A DNA stretch of 64,000 nucleotides from Dyella kyungheensis (lineage in GTDB: Bacteria > Pseudomonadota > Gammaproteobacteria > Xanthomonadales > Rhodanobacteraceae). A program made the position numbers and the translations under genes. Of this stretch, positions 44,806 through 53,923 are shown one piece after another. The notes under the pieces were generated by a model. That model was not told the origin of the DNA and did no database searches. It saw nothing but the letters and a program-made list of their open reading frames with translations. Position 1 is the stretch's first letter; every line of letters starts with the position of its first letter. The stretch lies in the NCBI RefSeq assembly GCF_016905005.1, contig NZ_JADIKC010000003.1:124001-188000 (forward strand). The letters run 5' to 3'.

Positions 44806-45429
44806 ATGGTCCAAAGCGCTCGTTCGCGTACCGCACTCGCCCTTTACACCACCGCAGATGGCATCCAATGCCACCGGACGCGCCTCGTGCTCGCCGCCAA
44901 GGGCGTGAGCTACGACAGGGTGGTCGTCGACCCCGCCAAGCCGCCGGAAGACCTGCTCGACCTCAATCCTTACGGCAGCACGCCGACCCTGGTCGATCGC
45001 GACCTGACCCTCTACAACACGGCGGTCGTCTGCGAATACCTCGACGAACGCTATCCCCACCCGCCGCTGATGCCGATCGACCCGCTGTCCCGGGCACGCC
45101 TGCGCCTGGCCACGGTGCGGATCGAGCTGGACTGGCTGCCCGAGGTGGACACCATCAAGGCGGGCGGCCGCCCGGCCGACGCGGCCCGCAAGCGGTTGCG
45201 CGAGCATCTGCTGGGGGCGTTGCCGCTGTTCAAGGCGTCCCGGTTCTTCCTGAATCCGGAAATGAGCCTGACCGACTGCCTGGTGGCCCCGGTCGTCTGG
45301 CGCCTGCCCTGGCTGGGCGTGGACCTCGGCCGCGAGGGCAAACCCATCCTGGACTACGGCGAACGCCTGTTTGCCAGCCAGGGCTATGCGCGCAGCATGA
45401 CACCCGAAGAAAAGGCCATGCGGCCCTGA
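44806..45429 (+). CDS. sspA: Stringent starvation protein A
   Basis: GST-fold RNA-polymerase-associated regulator induced on starvation and acid stress. The 207-residue product has the thioredoxin-like N-domain (LALYTTADGIQCHRTRL, VVVDPAKPPEDLLDLNPYGSTPTLVDR, NTAVVCEYLDERYPHP) and the helical C-domain. ATG 44806 has GGGGAGA at 6-base spacing; further in-frame ATGs at 44779 and 44791 overlap a stem-loop and are less likely. Follows petABC and precedes sspB, a conserved order in beta- and gammaproteobacteria. Confidence 0.93.
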   Translation: MVQSARSRTALALYTTADGIQCHRTRLVLAAKGVSYDRVVVDPAKPPEDLLDLNPYGSTPTLVDRDLTLYNTAVVCEYLDERYPHPPLMPIDPLSRARLRLATVRIELDWLPEVDTIKAGGRPADAARKRLREHLLGALPLFKASRFFLNPEMSLTDCLVAPVVWRLPWLGVDLGREGKPILDYGERLFASQGYARSMTPEEKAMRP

Positions 45430-45589
45430 GGGCGGTTGGATACGGTCCGGCCAGGCCCGCCGGCCGGCCTGGCCCGGCCATGCCTTATGGCGCGGTTGCG
45501 ACAACTCGCCCCGCCTTGGCATTAAACTGACACGATCCATCTGGCGCGCCCCGGGTCTCCCGAAGGGCGTGCTCTCCATAGGTTTTTGC

Positions 45590-46039
45590 ATGACCGACGA
45601 CAATCACCCGCCGATGTCCTCCAATCGCCCCTATTTGCTGAGGGCGATTTACGACTGGATCACCGACAACAATCTGACCCCCTACATCCTCGTGGACGCT
45701 TCGCGGGAAGGGGTGCGGGTGCCTCCCCAGGTCATCAAGAACGGCCAGGTGGTGTTGAACCTGGCCATGCGCGCCGTGGCCAGCCTTGATCTGGGCAACG
45801 ACTGGATCAGTTTCCAGGCGCGCTTCTCCGGCGTCAGCCACAACATCCATATCCCGGTGCAGGCCGTGCTGGCGCTGTACGCGCAAGAGAATGGGCAGGG
45901 CATGATGTTTCCGGCGGAAGAGGGGGGCGATCAGCCGCCGCCGTCGTCGCCCGATCCCAACGACACGCCGCCGCCGCCCGAAGGCGAGGCTGGCGAGAAA
46001 CCCAAGCGCAGCGCGCCGTTCCTGCGCGTGGTGAAGTAA
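45590..46039 (+). CDS. sspB: ClpXP protease specificity-enhancing factor
   Basis: Adaptor that tethers ssrA-tagged proteins to ClpXP. The 149-residue product has the conserved N-domain (RPYLLRAIYDWITDNNLTP and PYILVD), the sheet ending IHIPVQAVLALYAQENGQGM, an acidic-proline linker, and a C-terminal ClpX-binding tail PFLRVVK, nearly identical to the XB motif of E. coli SspB. The ATG at 45590 gives the standard start; the frame extends a few codons upstream. It follows sspA by 160 bases. Confidence 0.95.
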   Translation: MTDDNHPPMSSNRPYLLRAIYDWITDNNLTPYILVDASREGVRVPPQVIKNGQVVLNLAMRAVASLDLGNDWISFQARFSGVSHNIHIPVQAVLALYAQENGQGMMFPAEEGGDQPPPSSPDPNDTPPPPEGEAGEKPKRSAPFLRVVK

Positions 46040-46088
46040 GCCCCAGCCATCGCGCCGACGCGGTCGGCGCGATCAGGAATGTAGGGCC

Positions 46089-46496
46089 TCAGTGCAGCGT
46101 GTTGTCCTTGCGCAGACGCGGGCGCAACGGCACCACGTTGTCGTGCGCCGGCGGCGGCACATGTTCGGAAAGCAGGCCGGGCAGGTGGCTCTGGATGGTA
46201 GGCAGGCTCAGGCCGCTCAGCGAAGAGCCGATCAGCCACAGCTTGCCGGGTTCGCGGTCGTTGCCATCGATGCTCACTTCGAAGGTGTAGCAGCGCTCCA
46301 GCAGCAGCTGGCCGTGCTGGCGCAGCAGGCGCAGGCCGCGCAGGCCGACGCTTTCATCCAGCAATTGCAGGCCATGCTGGCGGCATTGCAGGCGCGCCTC
46401 CTGCGTGGCCTGCTCGCGGCCACGGGCAAGCTTCAGCCACGAGCCGACAATGCCCAGCAGCAGTACCAACAGGATCAGATCAGAAAGCTCGCTCAT
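46089..46496 (-). CDS. DUF3301 protein
   Basis: A 135-residue protein with one N-terminal helix (LSDLILLVLLLGIVGSWL) followed by a soluble domain (residues about 25-110, LQCRQHGLQLLDESVGL and RCYTFEVSIDGNDREPGKL), matching the DUF3301 family of Gammaproteobacteria. Function unknown. It converges with sspB, 49 bases away, and has an inverted repeat upstream. Confidence 0.85.
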   Translation of the reverse strand: MSELSDLILLVLLLGIVGSWLKLARGREQATQEARLQCRQHGLQLLDESVGLRGLRLLRQHGQLLLERCYTFEVSIDGNDREPGKLWLIGSSLSGLSLPTIQSHLPGLLSEHVPPPAHDNVVPLRPRLRKDNTLH

Positions 46497-46578
46497 GGGG
46501 CGAGAGTGTAGGCGTCGCGTGTGGCTTGCAAGGGGCGCGGTGTGAAAGTCGCTACCGGCGCCCTCGGTCTCTCCAGCC

Positions 46579-46606
46579 CGTCATTCCGGCCTGCGCCGGA
46601 ATGACG
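46579..46606. repeat. REP-like inverted repeat
   Basis: CGTCATTCCGGC and GCCGGAATGACG form a perfect 12-base-pair stem around CTGC, the typical look of a REP/extragenic palindrome. It sits 20 bases past the nadC stop and may act as a transcription or RNA-stability barrier. Confidence 0.75.
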
Positions 46607-46625
46607 AGCCAAAAAGCCTCGACGC

Positions 46626-47480
46626 TTAGTCGAGCTTCAAGCGCAGCGACAAATCCACCGCCCGCACGTGCTTGGTCAGCGCACCTACGGAGATGAAATC
46701 CACGCCCGTGCTGGCGTATTCGCCGATGGTGGACAAGTCCACGTTGCCGGAAATCTCCAGCTCCGCGCGCCCCTTGGCGATGCTTACGGCTTCGCGCATC
46801 AGCGGCAGGGTGAAGTTGTCGAGCATGATGCGATCGGCGCCGGCATCGAGCGCCTGCTGCAGCTCATCGAGGTTTTCCACTTCGATTTCCAGCAACAGCT
46901 TCGGATGCAGTCGTCGCGCGGCTTCGGCGGCTGCCTTGATGCTGCCCGCCGCGATGATGTGGTTTTCCTTCACCAGGATGGCGTCGTACAGACCCACGCG
47001 ATGGTTATGGCCACCACCGCAGCGCACCGCATATTTCTGGGCAAGCCGCAGGCCGGGAACGGTCTTGCGCGTATCGAGCACGCGTACCTCGGTGCCCGCG
47101 ACAGCGGCAACATGGGCCGCGGTCGCGGTGGCCGTGCCGGAAAGCAGCTGCAGGAAATTCAGCGCCGAGCGCTCAGCCGTCACCAGGGCACGTGCCTTGC
47201 CGCGCAGGCGGCAGATCACCGAGCCGGCGGCGACGCGGTCGCCATCGCGCACGGTCCACTCGATCTGCACCTGCGGATCGAGCCGGCGGAAACAGGCGTT
47301 GAACCAGTCGATGCCGGCCATCACCGCCTCTTCGCGGCAGGTCAGCGCCGCGCTCGCGGTGGCGTTCGCCGGCAACAGCTCGGCGGTGGCATCGCCGGCG
47401 CCGATGTCTTCGGCGAAGGCGCGTTCGACATCCGCCTGGATCAGCTCGGACGGCGGTGAAACAAGTTGTACTGAAGTCAT
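46626..47480 (-). CDS. nadC: Nicotinate-nucleotide pyrophosphorylase (carboxylating)
   Basis: Makes nicotinate mononucleotide from quinolinate and PRPP in de novo NAD synthesis. The 284-residue product has the N-domain with EDIGAGDAT and the C-domain with DTRKTVPGLRLAQKYAV, GGGHNHRVGLYDAILVKENH and IMLDNFTLPLM, the substrate-site motifs of the family. It overlaps the preceding DUF1631 gene by 4 bases. Confidence 0.97.
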   Translation of the reverse strand: MTSVQLVSPPSELIQADVERAFAEDIGAGDATAELLPANATASAALTCREEAVMAGIDWFNACFRRLDPQVQIEWTVRDGDRVAAGSVICRLRGKARALVTAERSALNFLQLLSGTATATAAHVAAVAGTEVRVLDTRKTVPGLRLAQKYAVRCGGGHNHRVGLYDAILVKENHIIAAGSIKAAAEAARRLHPKLLLEIEVENLDELQQALDAGADRIMLDNFTLPLMREAVSIAKGRAELEISGNVDLSTIGEYASTGVDFISVGALTKHVRAVDLSLRLKLD

Positions 47481-49783
47481 TCGCTCGTTGCTTGGGACGT
47501 GGCCGGTTGGCTGAGGCGACCGACGATGGCATCCAGCGCACGGTCGAACAGTGCGGTGGATTCAAGCACGCGCGCGGTGCCGCTGGCGAGTGCCTGGGCG
47601 AGTTCGTGCGGCGCGTAGTCGGCCACCTTGAGGCCGCGACGGTTCACGAACAGGTAGCGGCCGCTCATCGGGCTGATCCACGAGAGCTTGGCGCGCTCGA
47701 TGGTTTCCGGGCCCGTCACGAACTCCAGCCAGGTGCCGGGTTTGAGTTCGGCAACGAGCAGCGCCTCGGGCGTATCGAGCACCGGTTCCTGCTCGGGCTC
47801 GGAGCGGTCCAGTTCGGCCTCGGATTCGGCGATCGGCTGGATGCTCTCGGGAATCGGCAGGCTGGTGGATTCTTCCGCCGCCTGTACTTCGGCCTCCGGC
47901 ACGGCTTCGCCGAGCTGGTGGCGGTAGTAGGTGTGCAGCTGGGCCAGCAGGCGATCGATGTCGCTTTCCTGGAAGGCCACGTTGCCCAGGCCGCGGCGCA
48001 GCGCGCGCTCGATGCCCGGCAGCATCTGGCGCAGCGCGCGTCGCTCGTCGAGCGTGCGGGCCGGCTTGGTGCTGTCGATGAAATCGTTGGCGAAGCGCAG
48101 CGCGTCGCGGAACTCGCTCGATTCCTCGCCCTGGCGAAGAATGGTGAGCACCAGGTAATTCGCCCACGCACGCGACAGGATGCCGTGGATCAGCGGCGGA
48201 AGGTTATGGCCTTCTATACGGCTGAGGATCTCGCGCGCGGCGCGGCGGCGCGCCTGTTCGAGCTTCTCGCGGCCACGGGTGGACTCGGCCACGCGCTGCT
48301 CGGCCAGTTCGGCACGGCGGCGGCTGATGTCCTGGAATTCCTGCAGCTCGGCGCACAGGCGCTCGAAAATGGTCATGTCATCGTCGAAGTCCTGCAGCAG
48401 GCGGTCGACGATGGATTTGATCTTGTCGTGCAGGCGATGGTCGCGATCCGATTCCGCCGACCAGCCCTTGGCGGCGTCCGCCAGGCTGTCGAGCAGCCGG
48501 CGTGCCGGATGCTGGCGATGCGCGAACAGCTTGCGGTCGAGGATGGCGGCCTTGAGATACGGAATCTGCAGGCGTGCCAGCAACACCTGCATCTCGGTCG
48601 GCAGGTTGCGGTCTTCGAGGATGAACTCGAACAGCATGCCGACCAGGTCGATGGTGTCCTCGTCGATGGTCGACACCTGGCTGGGCTTTTCGCCGCGCAG
48701 GGAGCCGATCTGGGCGAGCAGGTGCTCCTTGAGCTGCTGTACCTCGTTGGCCAGCTCGACCGCATTGCCGGTATTCACCGCCATGTGCTGGTTGATGGCC
48801 GCCTGGCTCTGCAACACGCTCAAGGCGCCGATCAGTTCGTTGGCGCTCGGCAACTGCACCGCGCCGGCCGGCAGGTGCTGTCCGACACCGACGGCGCCCG
48901 TGGGCACCGCGCGGCGCGCGCTGAACAGCGTGCGCAGGGTCTGGATCAGTTCGCTCGATGCATTGCCGCTGTCGTCGTCGCCAAGGAAGCTGCCTTCCCC
49001 CTGTTCCACGGCAGCTGCAGCGTCCGCTGCGGGCGCGGCCTGGCCGCCCGTACGTGGAGCGCCGCCGCCACGCTGGATCTCGTGGCGCAGCTGCGGCAGC
49101 ACGCCGGCACGCACCAGTTCGGCGTTGATCTCCTGGTAAAGCTCGTCCAGCGAGGCCAGCACATAGCGATCGAACAACTTGTAGATGATCAGCTTGACGC
49201 GCATTTCCGCGCTGAGCTCGCGCATCGCCTGGCGGAATGCCTGCGACAGCGCGGCCGGACCCACCGGATTGGTGGCGTCGTCGATCTTGATGCCCCCGTA
49301 GATGACCGACAGGCGCTGGTTCACGGCGAACAGGTCGCGCGTGAGGCGCGTTTCGTTCTTGCCGATCATGCTGGTGATGGCCAGCGATTCTTCCAGTTCG
49401 TTGTCGGCGACCAGCGACAGCTCCACCGAGCCGACCGGCAGCGACACGCCGCCGGTGTTGCCGGTGTTGTTGCGGTAGCTCGAGGCGAAATCCGTGAGTT
49501 CGCGGGAGATCTGCGCGAGGAAGCTGCGTTCCACCATCGGACGGCGCTTTCGCACTTCGCGCATGCCATCGAAGTAGTGCATCTGGGCGGCGTTGTTCTC
49601 CGCCTTCTCGGCCAGGTCGAACAGGGCATCGTCGACATGCTCGAACATGCCGTTGATCAAGATCTGCAGGCGACGGCCCGCAATGTCCCGGACGGTGTTC
49701 AAGAGGGCGCCTCCGCGCTCGCTGGATGGGTCCAGGCGCTGGGTCAGGCTGACGATATTGGATGATTCGCTGGCGTCTTTCAT
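47477..49783 (-). CDS. DUF1631 protein
   Basis: A 768-residue cytoplasmic protein of the DUF1631 family (sometimes labelled thymidine phosphorylase, a mistake). The first 650 residues are mainly helical (ILINGMFEHVDDALFDLAEK, many charged heptads). The C-terminal section, about 680-760, has LKPGTWLEFVTGPETIERAKL, LSWISPMSGRYLFVNRRGLK, which looks like a PilZ-type beta barrel, although no RxxxR-DxSxxG pair is obvious. Some DUF1631 proteins have been tied to cell-surface or c-di-GMP control; I do not assign a role. It begins 165 bases from the Trm112-like gene and overlaps nadC. Confidence 0.85.
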   Translation of the reverse strand: MKDASESSNIVSLTQRLDPSSERGGALLNTVRDIAGRRLQILINGMFEHVDDALFDLAEKAENNAAQMHYFDGMREVRKRRPMVERSFLAQISRELTDFASSYRNNTGNTGGVSLPVGSVELSLVADNELEESLAITSMIGKNETRLTRDLFAVNQRLSVIYGGIKIDDATNPVGPAALSQAFRQAMRELSAEMRVKLIIYKLFDRYVLASLDELYQEINAELVRAGVLPQLRHEIQRGGGAPRTGGQAAPAADAAAAVEQGEGSFLGDDDSGNASSELIQTLRTLFSARRAVPTGAVGVGQHLPAGAVQLPSANELIGALSVLQSQAAINQHMAVNTGNAVELANEVQQLKEHLLAQIGSLRGEKPSQVSTIDEDTIDLVGMLFEFILEDRNLPTEMQVLLARLQIPYLKAAILDRKLFAHRQHPARRLLDSLADAAKGWSAESDRDHRLHDKIKSIVDRLLQDFDDDMTIFERLCAELQEFQDISRRRAELAEQRVAESTRGREKLEQARRRAAREILSRIEGHNLPPLIHGILSRAWANYLVLTILRQGEESSEFRDALRFANDFIDSTKPARTLDERRALRQMLPGIERALRRGLGNVAFQESDIDRLLAQLHTYYRHQLGEAVPEAEVQAAEESTSLPIPESIQPIAESEAELDRSEPEQEPVLDTPEALLVAELKPGTWLEFVTGPETIERAKLSWISPMSGRYLFVNRRGLKVADYAPHELAQALASGTARVLESTALFDRALDAIVGRLSQPATSQATSE

Positions 49784-49948
49784 CGCCTTTCACCCCCTGA
49801 AAGAGCTGCCGATGTGCCTACAGACACATACGACAATACGCCAGCCTACGATAAGGGAAGTCATGGGCCGCTGTCATTCGCCGTATCGATATATGTCGAC
49901 ACGTTCACAAGAAGCAGGTCCTTGCGGCCATTTGGGCTGTAAAGGCCG

Positions 49949-50221
49949 TCAGGCGGCCGCCGGAAAGTCAGTGAGCTGCAAGGTACCGATGCCTTCCTCG
50001 GGCAGCATCACGGGGATGCCGTCCTCGACCCGATAGATGACCTTCCGGTCGGTGGTAATGAGGGCTTCGGTGACCGGGGCGCTCACGGGGGCACCAGCGA
50101 CGTTCTGCACCTGGCCGGCCCCGATGGCCTGGTTCAGTGCTTCCAGCTCCTGGCGCTGGAGCGGGCGGACGGGAACCTTGCTGACCGGGCAGCAGAGGAT
50201 TTCGAGCAGGCGTTTGTCCAT
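49949..50221 (-). CDS. Trm112-like (UPF0434/YcaR) protein with insertion
   Basis: A 90-residue protein starting MDKRLLEILCCPVSKVPVR, the normal Trm112/YcaR beginning, and ending in VIYRVEDGIPVMLPEEG. It is about 30 residues longer than E. coli YcaR (60) owing to an insert between these parts (EALNQAIGAGQVQNVA). The second zinc cysteine of the family motif (CPVC) is a serine here (CPVSK), so zinc binding is doubtful. ATG 50221; the frame extends upstream past purE's start on the other strand, but no family residues lie there. Confidence 0.85.
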   Translation of the reverse strand: MDKRLLEILCCPVSKVPVRPLQRQELEALNQAIGAGQVQNVAGAPVSAPVTEALITTDRKVIYRVEDGIPVMLPEEGIGTLQLTDFPAAA

Positions 50222-50284
50222 GGGGAGTGGGTCGTGCCGAGACGCGGAAAGTCCGTACAATAACCCTTTTGGATGGCTTGGGTC

Positions 50285-50788
50285 ATGACCTCGACTTCCC
50301 TCCCGCCGCGCGTGGGCGTTGTGATGGGCTCCCGTTCGGACTGGGAAACCATGGAGCACGCCTCCAGCGTGCTGGCCGAGCTAGGCGTTGCGCACGAGGT
50401 GCGCGTGGTGTCGGCGCATCGGACGCCGGATCTGCTGTTCCAGTACGCCGAGGAAGCGGTGGGTCGCGGAATCCAGGTCATCGTGGCCGGTGCCGGCGGC
50501 GCCGCCCACCTGCCGGGCATGCTGGCGGCCAAGACGCGGCTTCCCGTGTTTGGCGTGCCGGTGCAGTCCAAGGCGCTCAATGGCATGGATTCGCTGCTCT
50601 CCATCGCGCAGATGCCGGCCGGTATTCCGGTGGGTACCCTGGCCATTGGTCGTGCCGGTGCCGTGAATGCCGGCATCCTGGCCGCTTCGGTGCTGGCGCT
50701 GCACGATCCGGCCATTGCGGCCGCACTCGATGCCTACCGCAGCCGACAGACGCAGACCGTCCTGGACAACCCGGACCCGCGTTCGTGA
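50285..50788 (+). CDS. purE: N5-carboxyaminoimidazole ribonucleotide mutase
   Basis: Purine biosynthesis; shifts the carboxyl group of N5-CAIR to CAIR. The 167-residue product has [25 protein letters not shown] with the catalytic His and [19 protein letters not shown] 50285 has GGATGG upstream; ATG 50273, four codons earlier, is the alternative. The TGA overlaps the purK GTG by 4 bases. Divergent from the Trm112-like gene. Confidence 0.96.
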   Translation: MTSTSLPPRVGVVMGSRSDWETMEHASSVLAELGVAHEVRVVSAHRTPDLLFQYAEEAVGRGIQVIVAGAGGAAHLPGMLAAKTRLPVFGVPVQSKALNGMDSLLSIAQMPAGIPVGTLAIGRAGAVNAGILAASVLALHDPAIAAALDAYRSRQTQTVLDNPDPRS

Positions 50789-51948
50789 CGGCGCGTCGCC
50801 AACCGGTACTGGGCATCCTCGGCGGGGGTCAGCTCGCTCGCATGCTGGCGCTGGCCGCCGCACCGCTGGGTGTGAAGACGTTGGTGGTCGATAGCGCTGC
50901 CGACGCCTGCGCCGGCCAGATCGCACCGCTGGTCGTCGCCGACTGGACCGACTACGACGCGCTGGAGCACTTCGCCCGCGAAGTGGATGTGGTCACCTTC
51001 GATTTCGAGAACGTGCCGGCCGAAACCGCGCACTGGCTCGCCCAGCGCGTGGACGTATTCCCCGCGCCGCGCGCGCTCGCCGTGGCGCAGGATCGTCTGG
51101 CCGAGAAGACGCTGTTCCGCGAATGCGGCCTGCAGACGCCGGAATTCAAGACCGTCGACACGCGCGAAGACCTCGATCACGCGCTTGCCGTGGTCGGCTC
51201 GCCGGCGATCCTCAAGACGCGTCGTCTCGGTTACGACGGCAAGGGCCAGTTCCGCATCAAGACCCTGGCCGATGCCGATGCTGCGTGGGCGGCGCTGGGT
51301 TCGCAGGCGCAGGCGCACGGCTTGATCCTCGAAGCGTTCGTGCCGTTCGATCGCGAGTTGTCGGTGATCGCCGTGCGCGGTCGCGATGGCGATTTCCGCA
51401 CCTGGCCGCTCACCCAGAACTGGCATACCGACGGCGTGCTCTCGCTCAGCCTGGCACCCGCTTCGGACATCGCCGCGCTGCAGGCGCGCGCCACCGGGCT
51501 GGCGCGCACGCTGGCGGAGAAGCTGTCCTACGTCGGTGTGTTCGCGCTGGAACTGTTCGTGAAGGACGGCGAGTTGCTCGGCAACGAGATGGCGCCGCGC
51601 GTGCACAACTCCGGTCACTGGACCATCGAAGGCGCGCTCACCAGCCAGTTCGAAAACCACGTGCGCGCGGTGCTTGGACTGCCGCTGGGCGATACCTCGG
51701 CGCGAGGCCTGTCGGCGATGTTCAACTGGATCGGCGAGCTGCCCGATGCCGCGCCGGTGCTTGAAGCCATCGATGCGCACTGGCATGACTACGGCAAACA
51801 GCCGCGTCTCGGTCGCAAGGTGGGGCATGCCACGGTGTGCGCGCCAGGTGCCTCTCAATTGATAGAACGATTGGCCGGTATCGCCCATGCGCTGGGTCGT
51901 GACCCGCAGGCGAAGCCAGCGGTCGACAAGCTGCTGGAAGGTAAATAA
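50785..51948 (+). CDS. purK: 5-(carboxyamino)imidazole ribonucleotide synthase
   Basis: ATP-grasp enzyme making N5-CAIR from AIR, ATP and bicarbonate; works directly before PurE. The 387-residue product starts with GTG at 50785 (overlap GTGA with purE), [33 protein letters not shown], and ATP-grasp motifs [17 protein letters not shown] and [20 protein letters not shown]. Followed by a REP-type element and a terminator. Confidence 0.96.
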   Translation: MTARRQPVLGILGGGQLARMLALAAAPLGVKTLVVDSAADACAGQIAPLVVADWTDYDALEHFAREVDVVTFDFENVPAETAHWLAQRVDVFPAPRALAVAQDRLAEKTLFRECGLQTPEFKTVDTREDLDHALAVVGSPAILKTRRLGYDGKGQFRIKTLADADAAWAALGSQAQAHGLILEAFVPFDRELSVIAVRGRDGDFRTWPLTQNWHTDGVLSLSLAPASDIAALQARATGLARTLAEKLSYVGVFALELFVKDGELLGNEMAPRVHNSGHWTIEGALTSQFENHVRAVLGLPLGDTSARGLSAMFNWIGELPDAAPVLEAIDAHWHDYGKQPRLGRKVGHATVCAPGASQLIERLAGIAHALGRDPQAKPAVDKLLEGK

Positions 51949-51960
51949 GGACCGGGCCAT

Positions 51961-52040
51961 TGTGGGAGCGCACTTGTGCGCGACGGCGGCGCGTGGGTGC
52001 TCCGCTCCGCAGGTTTGTCGCGCACAAGTGCGCTCCCACA
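51961..52040. repeat. REPIN-like inverted pair
   Basis: Two perfect 24-base inverted arms (51961-51984 and 52017-52040, starting TGTGGGAGCGCACTTGTGCG) with a 32-base spacer. This is the style of Pseudomonas/Xanthomonas REPINs, mobilised in trans by a RAYT transposase, none of which is in the window. Confidence 0.85.
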
Positions 52041-52051
52041 GAAGAGCCAAC

Positions 52052-52083
52052 AAAAAACGGGGCCGCGAGGCCCCGTTTTTCTT
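52052..52083. terminator. Bidirectional intrinsic terminator
   Basis: AAAAAACGGGGCC GCGA GGCCCCGTTTTT: a stem of GC-rich bases with A-run before and T-run after, between the convergent purK and sodB. Confidence 0.9.
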
Positions 52084-52102
52084 ACCACATCCAGCAAAGG
52101 AA

Positions 52103-52681
52103 TCAGGCCAGATTCTTGGCCGCGAATTCCCAGTTCGCCAGGTTCCAGAACGCCTCGATGTACTTCGGGCGGGCGTTGCGGTAGTCGATGTAGTACGCGT
52201 GTTCCCACACGTCGCAGGTCAGCAGCGGCTTGTCGCTACCGGTGATCGGGGTGGCCGCGTTGGAGGTGTTGACGATGCCCAGCGAACCGTCCGGACGCTG
52301 CACCAGCCAGGTCCAGCCCGAACCGAAGTTGCCCACGGCCGACTTGGTGAACTCTTCCTTGAACTTCTCGAACGAACCGAATGCCTTGTTGATGGCGTCG
52401 GCCAGCTTGCCGGTCGGCTCGTTGCCGCCCTTGGGGCTCAAGGAGTTCCAGTAGAAGGTGTGGTTCCAGACCTGGGCGGAATTGTTGAACACGCCGCCGG
52501 ACGACTTCTTGATGATGTCCTCGAGCGAGGCGTTCTCGAACTCGGTGCCCTTGATCAGGTTGTTGAGGTTGGTCACATAGGCCTGGTGGTGCTTGCCGTA
52601 GTGATACTCGAGCGTCTCCGCGGAGATGTGCGGCTCGAGTGCGTTCTTTTCATAGGGCAAAGGGGGGAGTTCGATCGCCAT
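52103..52681 (-). CDS. sodB: Superoxide dismutase (Fe type)
   Basis: Converts superoxide to peroxide and oxygen. The 192-residue product has the metal ligands in [25 protein letters not shown], and [11 protein letters not shown] (Asp and last His). [10 protein letters not shown] and the [13 protein letters not shown] region look Fe-SOD-like, and length and start [15 protein letters not shown] agree. Divergent from grxD. Confidence 0.93.
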   Translation of the reverse strand: MAIELPPLPYEKNALEPHISAETLEYHYGKHHQAYVTNLNNLIKGTEFENASLEDIIKKSSGGVFNNSAQVWNHTFYWNSLSPKGGNEPTGKLADAINKAFGSFEKFKEEFTKSAVGNFGSGWTWLVQRPDGSLGIVNTSNAATPITGSDKPLLTCDVWEHAYYIDYRNARPKYIEAFWNLANWEFAAKNLA

Positions 52682-52805
52682 GTGGTGGCTCCTGGGCGTT
52701 GGCTGAGGAAAGAGGCGTCGGGCTGGATTGGCCGAGGACCGGCGACCCGCGCACGACTGATACACTATCGATCTCATTGCATTGTAACGATGAAGCACTC
52801 GAATT

Positions 52806-53129
52806 ATGGACGTTAACGAGCGAATCAAGGCGGTCCTGGCCGAACATGCGATCGTGCTCTTCATGAAGGGCACGCCGCAGTTCCCCATGTGCGGCTTCTC
52901 CGGCCGCGCCGCGCAGGCGTTGACGGAGGCGGGCGCACAATTTCACGCCGTCAACGTGCTGGCCGATCCGGAAGTCCGTGCGGCGCTGCCGCATTACGCG
53001 AACTGGCCGACATTCCCGCAGCTCTTCATCCAGGGCGAGCTGATCGGCGGTTGCGACATCATCGAAGACCTCAAGGCGGCTGGCGAACTCGCGCGCATGG
53101 CGGCCGATGTGGCGGGAGCCGATTCCTGA
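52806..53129 (+). CDS. grxD: Monothiol glutaredoxin (Grx4 type)
   Basis: Iron-sulfur carrier/monothiol glutaredoxin, 107 residues. Active-site motif CGFS in [14 protein letters not shown], with the GTP-loop-like KGTPQ before it and [19 protein letters not shown], the glutathione-binding part. Likely iron trafficking and Fe-S assembly. Divergent from sodB, and overlaps the SDR stop-start by 1 base (TGATG). Confidence 0.95.
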   Translation: MDVNERIKAVLAEHAIVLFMKGTPQFPMCGFSGRAAQALTEAGAQFHAVNVLADPEVRAALPHYANWPTFPQLFIQGELIGGCDIIEDLKAAGELARMAADVAGADS

Positions 53130-53899
53130 TGGCGCTTCCCCTGGTTCGTTTGCCGGAAGGCTGGGTGCTTGAGCCCGGTTCGCTGGCCGGCCGCGTCGTG
53201 CTGGTCACCGGTGCCTACGGTGGCCTGGGCGCTGCCGTAGCGCGTGCCGCATCGCGCGCCGGCGCGACGGTGGTGATCACCGGTCGCCGCAAGCGCCAGC
53301 TCGAACAACTTTACGATGCGATGGTCGGCGAGGGTCTGCCCGAGCCGGTGATCCATCCGCTCGACATGGAAGTGGCCACGCCGCGCGATTACGAAGCGCT
53401 GGCCGATGGCCTCGAACGCGACTTCGGCCGGCTCGACGGCATCGTGCATGCCGCCGCCAGCTTCAAGGAGCTGACCCCCTTGGCCGTGCACAAGCCCGAC
53501 GACTGGCTGCGTGCGATGCACGTCAACGTGTCGGCGCCGTTCGCACTCACCCAGGCCTGCATGTCGCTGCTCACGCGCGCTTCGGACAGTGCCGTGGTGT
53601 TCGTGCTGGACAATCCGGAGCTGGTGCAGCGCGCGCATTGGGGCGCCTACGGCGTGTCGAAGGCTGCGTTGGAACGGCTGGTCGAAATCCTGCATCAGGA
53701 AACCGAGCAATCACCGCTGCGCGCGCATGCCCTGTTGCCTGCGCCGATGCGCACCACGCTGCGGCGTGCGGCGTATTTCGGCGAAGACACCATGCTCCAG
53801 CCGCCGCCGGACGCGGCGGCCGAGGCGGCCATCTATCTGTTGAGCGAGAAGGGCCAGCACGCGCGCGGCGCGGCGCTCGATCTGCGCGCACCGGCATGA
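53129..53899 (+). CDS. Short-chain dehydrogenase/reductase, YciK-like
   Basis: A 256-residue NAD(P)-binding Rossmann enzyme. VVLVTGAYGGLGAAVARAAS is the nucleotide-binding loop (TGxxxGxG variant TGAYGGLG), with DGIVHAAASF (NAG-like segment) and the catalytic YGVSK. It closely resembles YciK-type oxidoreductases, whose substrate is unknown. Start ATG 53129 overlaps the grxD stop by one base. Followed 25 bases later by the MarC/YhgN gene. Confidence 0.88.
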   Translation: MALPLVRLPEGWVLEPGSLAGRVVLVTGAYGGLGAAVARAASRAGATVVITGRRKRQLEQLYDAMVGEGLPEPVIHPLDMEVATPRDYEALADGLERDFGRLDGIVHAAASFKELTPLAVHKPDDWLRAMHVNVSAPFALTQACMSLLTRASDSAVVFVLDNPELVQRAHWGAYGVSKAALERLVEILHQETEQSPLRAHALLPAPMRTTLRRAAYFGEDTMLQPPPDAAAEAAIYLLSEKGQHARGAALDLRAPA

Positions 53900-53923
53900 C
53901 CATGAAGCAGGAACAGCGCTGAC

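Noticed and set aside
45446-45478. GC-rich hairpin after sspA as a terminator
   Set aside because: Imperfect GGCC-rich pairing with no T-run; it could be chance in GC-rich sequence.
47477-49783. Thymidine phosphorylase
   Set aside because: This common label for DUF1631 proteins has no motif support here.
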